Shown piece after piece: positions 63,574-64,000 of a stretch of 64,000 nt of DNA; positions within the stretch are counted from its first letter, which is position 1; each line of letters begins with the position of its first letter. The stretch covers positions 1-64,000 of the forward strand of contig JAKQDQ010000028.1 of NCBI GenBank assembly GCA_029573725.1. Direction: 5' to 3'. The stretch is from Verrucomicrobiota bacterium. Its GTDB lineage: Bacteria; Verrucomicrobiota; Verrucomicrobiia; Limisphaerales; JADLHS01. The notes below the pieces were generated by a model, which worked only from the letters and a program-made list of their open reading frames with translations, was not told the DNA's origin and made no database searches. Made by a program: the position numbers and the translations under genes.

Positions 63574-64000
63574 TCACGGTGTGGACCGCGCCATGACGTT
63601 CACCGCAAACAGGATGATCATCACCACGCCGAGTGCCGATTTGCCGATCACCCCCAGCACCAACCCTATCACCGCCCCCAGTCCGGCTTTGGCCGCCGCC
63701 TTCAATTCCTTGTCCCCCACCAATTCGAACAGGGTCGCGCCGATGAACGGCCCCAGAATGATTCCCGGCAGATTAAAAAACAATCCCACAAGCCCCCCCA
63801 CAACGGCGCCGGTGATTCCGCGCCAGGTCGCTCCGAATTTCCGGGCGCCCAGTGCGCCGCCCAAAAAATCCAGGCCCACCGCCGCTACTGTCAATATCAC
63901 CAGCACAATCAGAACGACATTGCTGACACTCGCCGCCCCGAAATACAACCGGTGGCCGATGACGGCCACCAGCGCCAGGGGGGTGCCGGGAAGCCCTGGA
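63574..64000 (-). CDS. DUF456 membrane protein, partial at right edge
   Basis: The frame runs off the right edge; the visible part covers 141 codons. It is hydrophobic with glycine-rich helices: G-L-P-G-T-P-L-A-L near the edge, D-F-L-G-G-A-L-G-A-R-K-F-G-A-T, G-L-F-F-N-L-P-G-I-I-L-G-P-F and G-A-T-L-F-E-L. These are DUF456 marks. The family is an integral membrane protein of unknown role. An internal GTG at 63969 is not the true start because the conserved text continues upstream of it. Confidence 0.87.
   Translation of the reverse strand, partial: PGLPGTPLALVAVIGHRLYFGAASVSNVVLIVLVILTVAAVGLDFLGGALGARKFGATWRGITGAVVGGLVGLFFNLPGIILGPFIGATLFELVGDKELKAAAKAGLGAVIGLVLGVIGKSALGVVMIILFAVNVMARSTP

Overview
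The window looks like a piece of a GC-rich chromosome from the Verrucomicrobiota, probably near the Pedosphaera/Limisphaera group. This is inferred from gene content, not from a marker gene search. Supporting signs are two pseudopilin-like proteins with the [14 protein letters not shown]-terminus, many secreted proteins with long in-house C-terminal tails, DUF1080 and PVC-type haem-binding fragments, a PhoPQ-activated-type protein, and GH29, GH78 and clan-A glycoside hydrolases. Housekeeping genes (gltX, lepA, lepB, rho, argA, hisC, pta, serS, glgA, pnp, rpsO, one tRNA-Ser) are scattered among accessory genes. No rRNA, CRISPR array or intact insertion sequence was seen.

Layout. 0-9 kb: an RHS-like fragment, a DUF2249 gene behind an FNR/Dnr-type palindrome, a long secreted beta-propeller-like repeat protein, an intact GH29 alpha-L-fucosidase, and several decayed genes (a GH29 scrap, a RAYT transposase remnant, a broken GH29 gene) around an M23 peptidase. 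9-13 kb: an unrecognised DVD-motif protein, a PEP mutase-like and an AhpD-like gene (overlapping), then hemerythrin, cupin and transglutaminase-like genes; the hemerythrin gene also has an FNR/Dnr-type palindrome. 13-31 kb: tRNA-Ser(GGA), gltX, a pseudopilin, lepA-lepB, a Ski2-like helicase, a three-domain fusion (protein tyrosine phosphatase, RpiB-like, serine hydroxymethyltransferase), rho, argA, and the overlapping set pta, P-loop/DRTGG, hisC. 31-35 kb: a tight four-gene unit of a regulator with a binding domain, a pseudopilin, a tungstate-type binding lipoprotein and a secreted DNRLRE-like protein. 35-43 kb: carbonic anhydrase, then a sugar cluster with aldose epimerase, a ribose-type ABC transporter, a sodium/solute symporter and a small membrane protein. 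43-50 kb: serS-glgA, and rpsO-pnp on the other strand, and a Ycf46-like AAA+ ATPase. 50-58 kb: PhoPQ-activated-type protein, clan-A hydrolase, GH78 rhamnosidase. 58-64 kb: a small cytochrome c, an ABC-2 exporter, DUF1080 protein, DUF456 protein, and three gene remnants.

How the parts fit. The hydrolases and transporters suggest a saprotroph that degrades fucose- and rhamnose-containing polysaccharides. Two FNR/Dnr-type boxes in front of DUF2249 and hemerythrin genes suggest a response to low oxygen or nitric oxide. The two ends of the window are rich in broken genes; a 37-bp palindromic repeat sits exactly at the break edge of two of them. The observations most worth following are the phosphatase/RpiB-like/SHMT fusion with a degenerate RpiB active site, the 37-bp repeat, and the regulator-pseudopilin-binding-protein operon.
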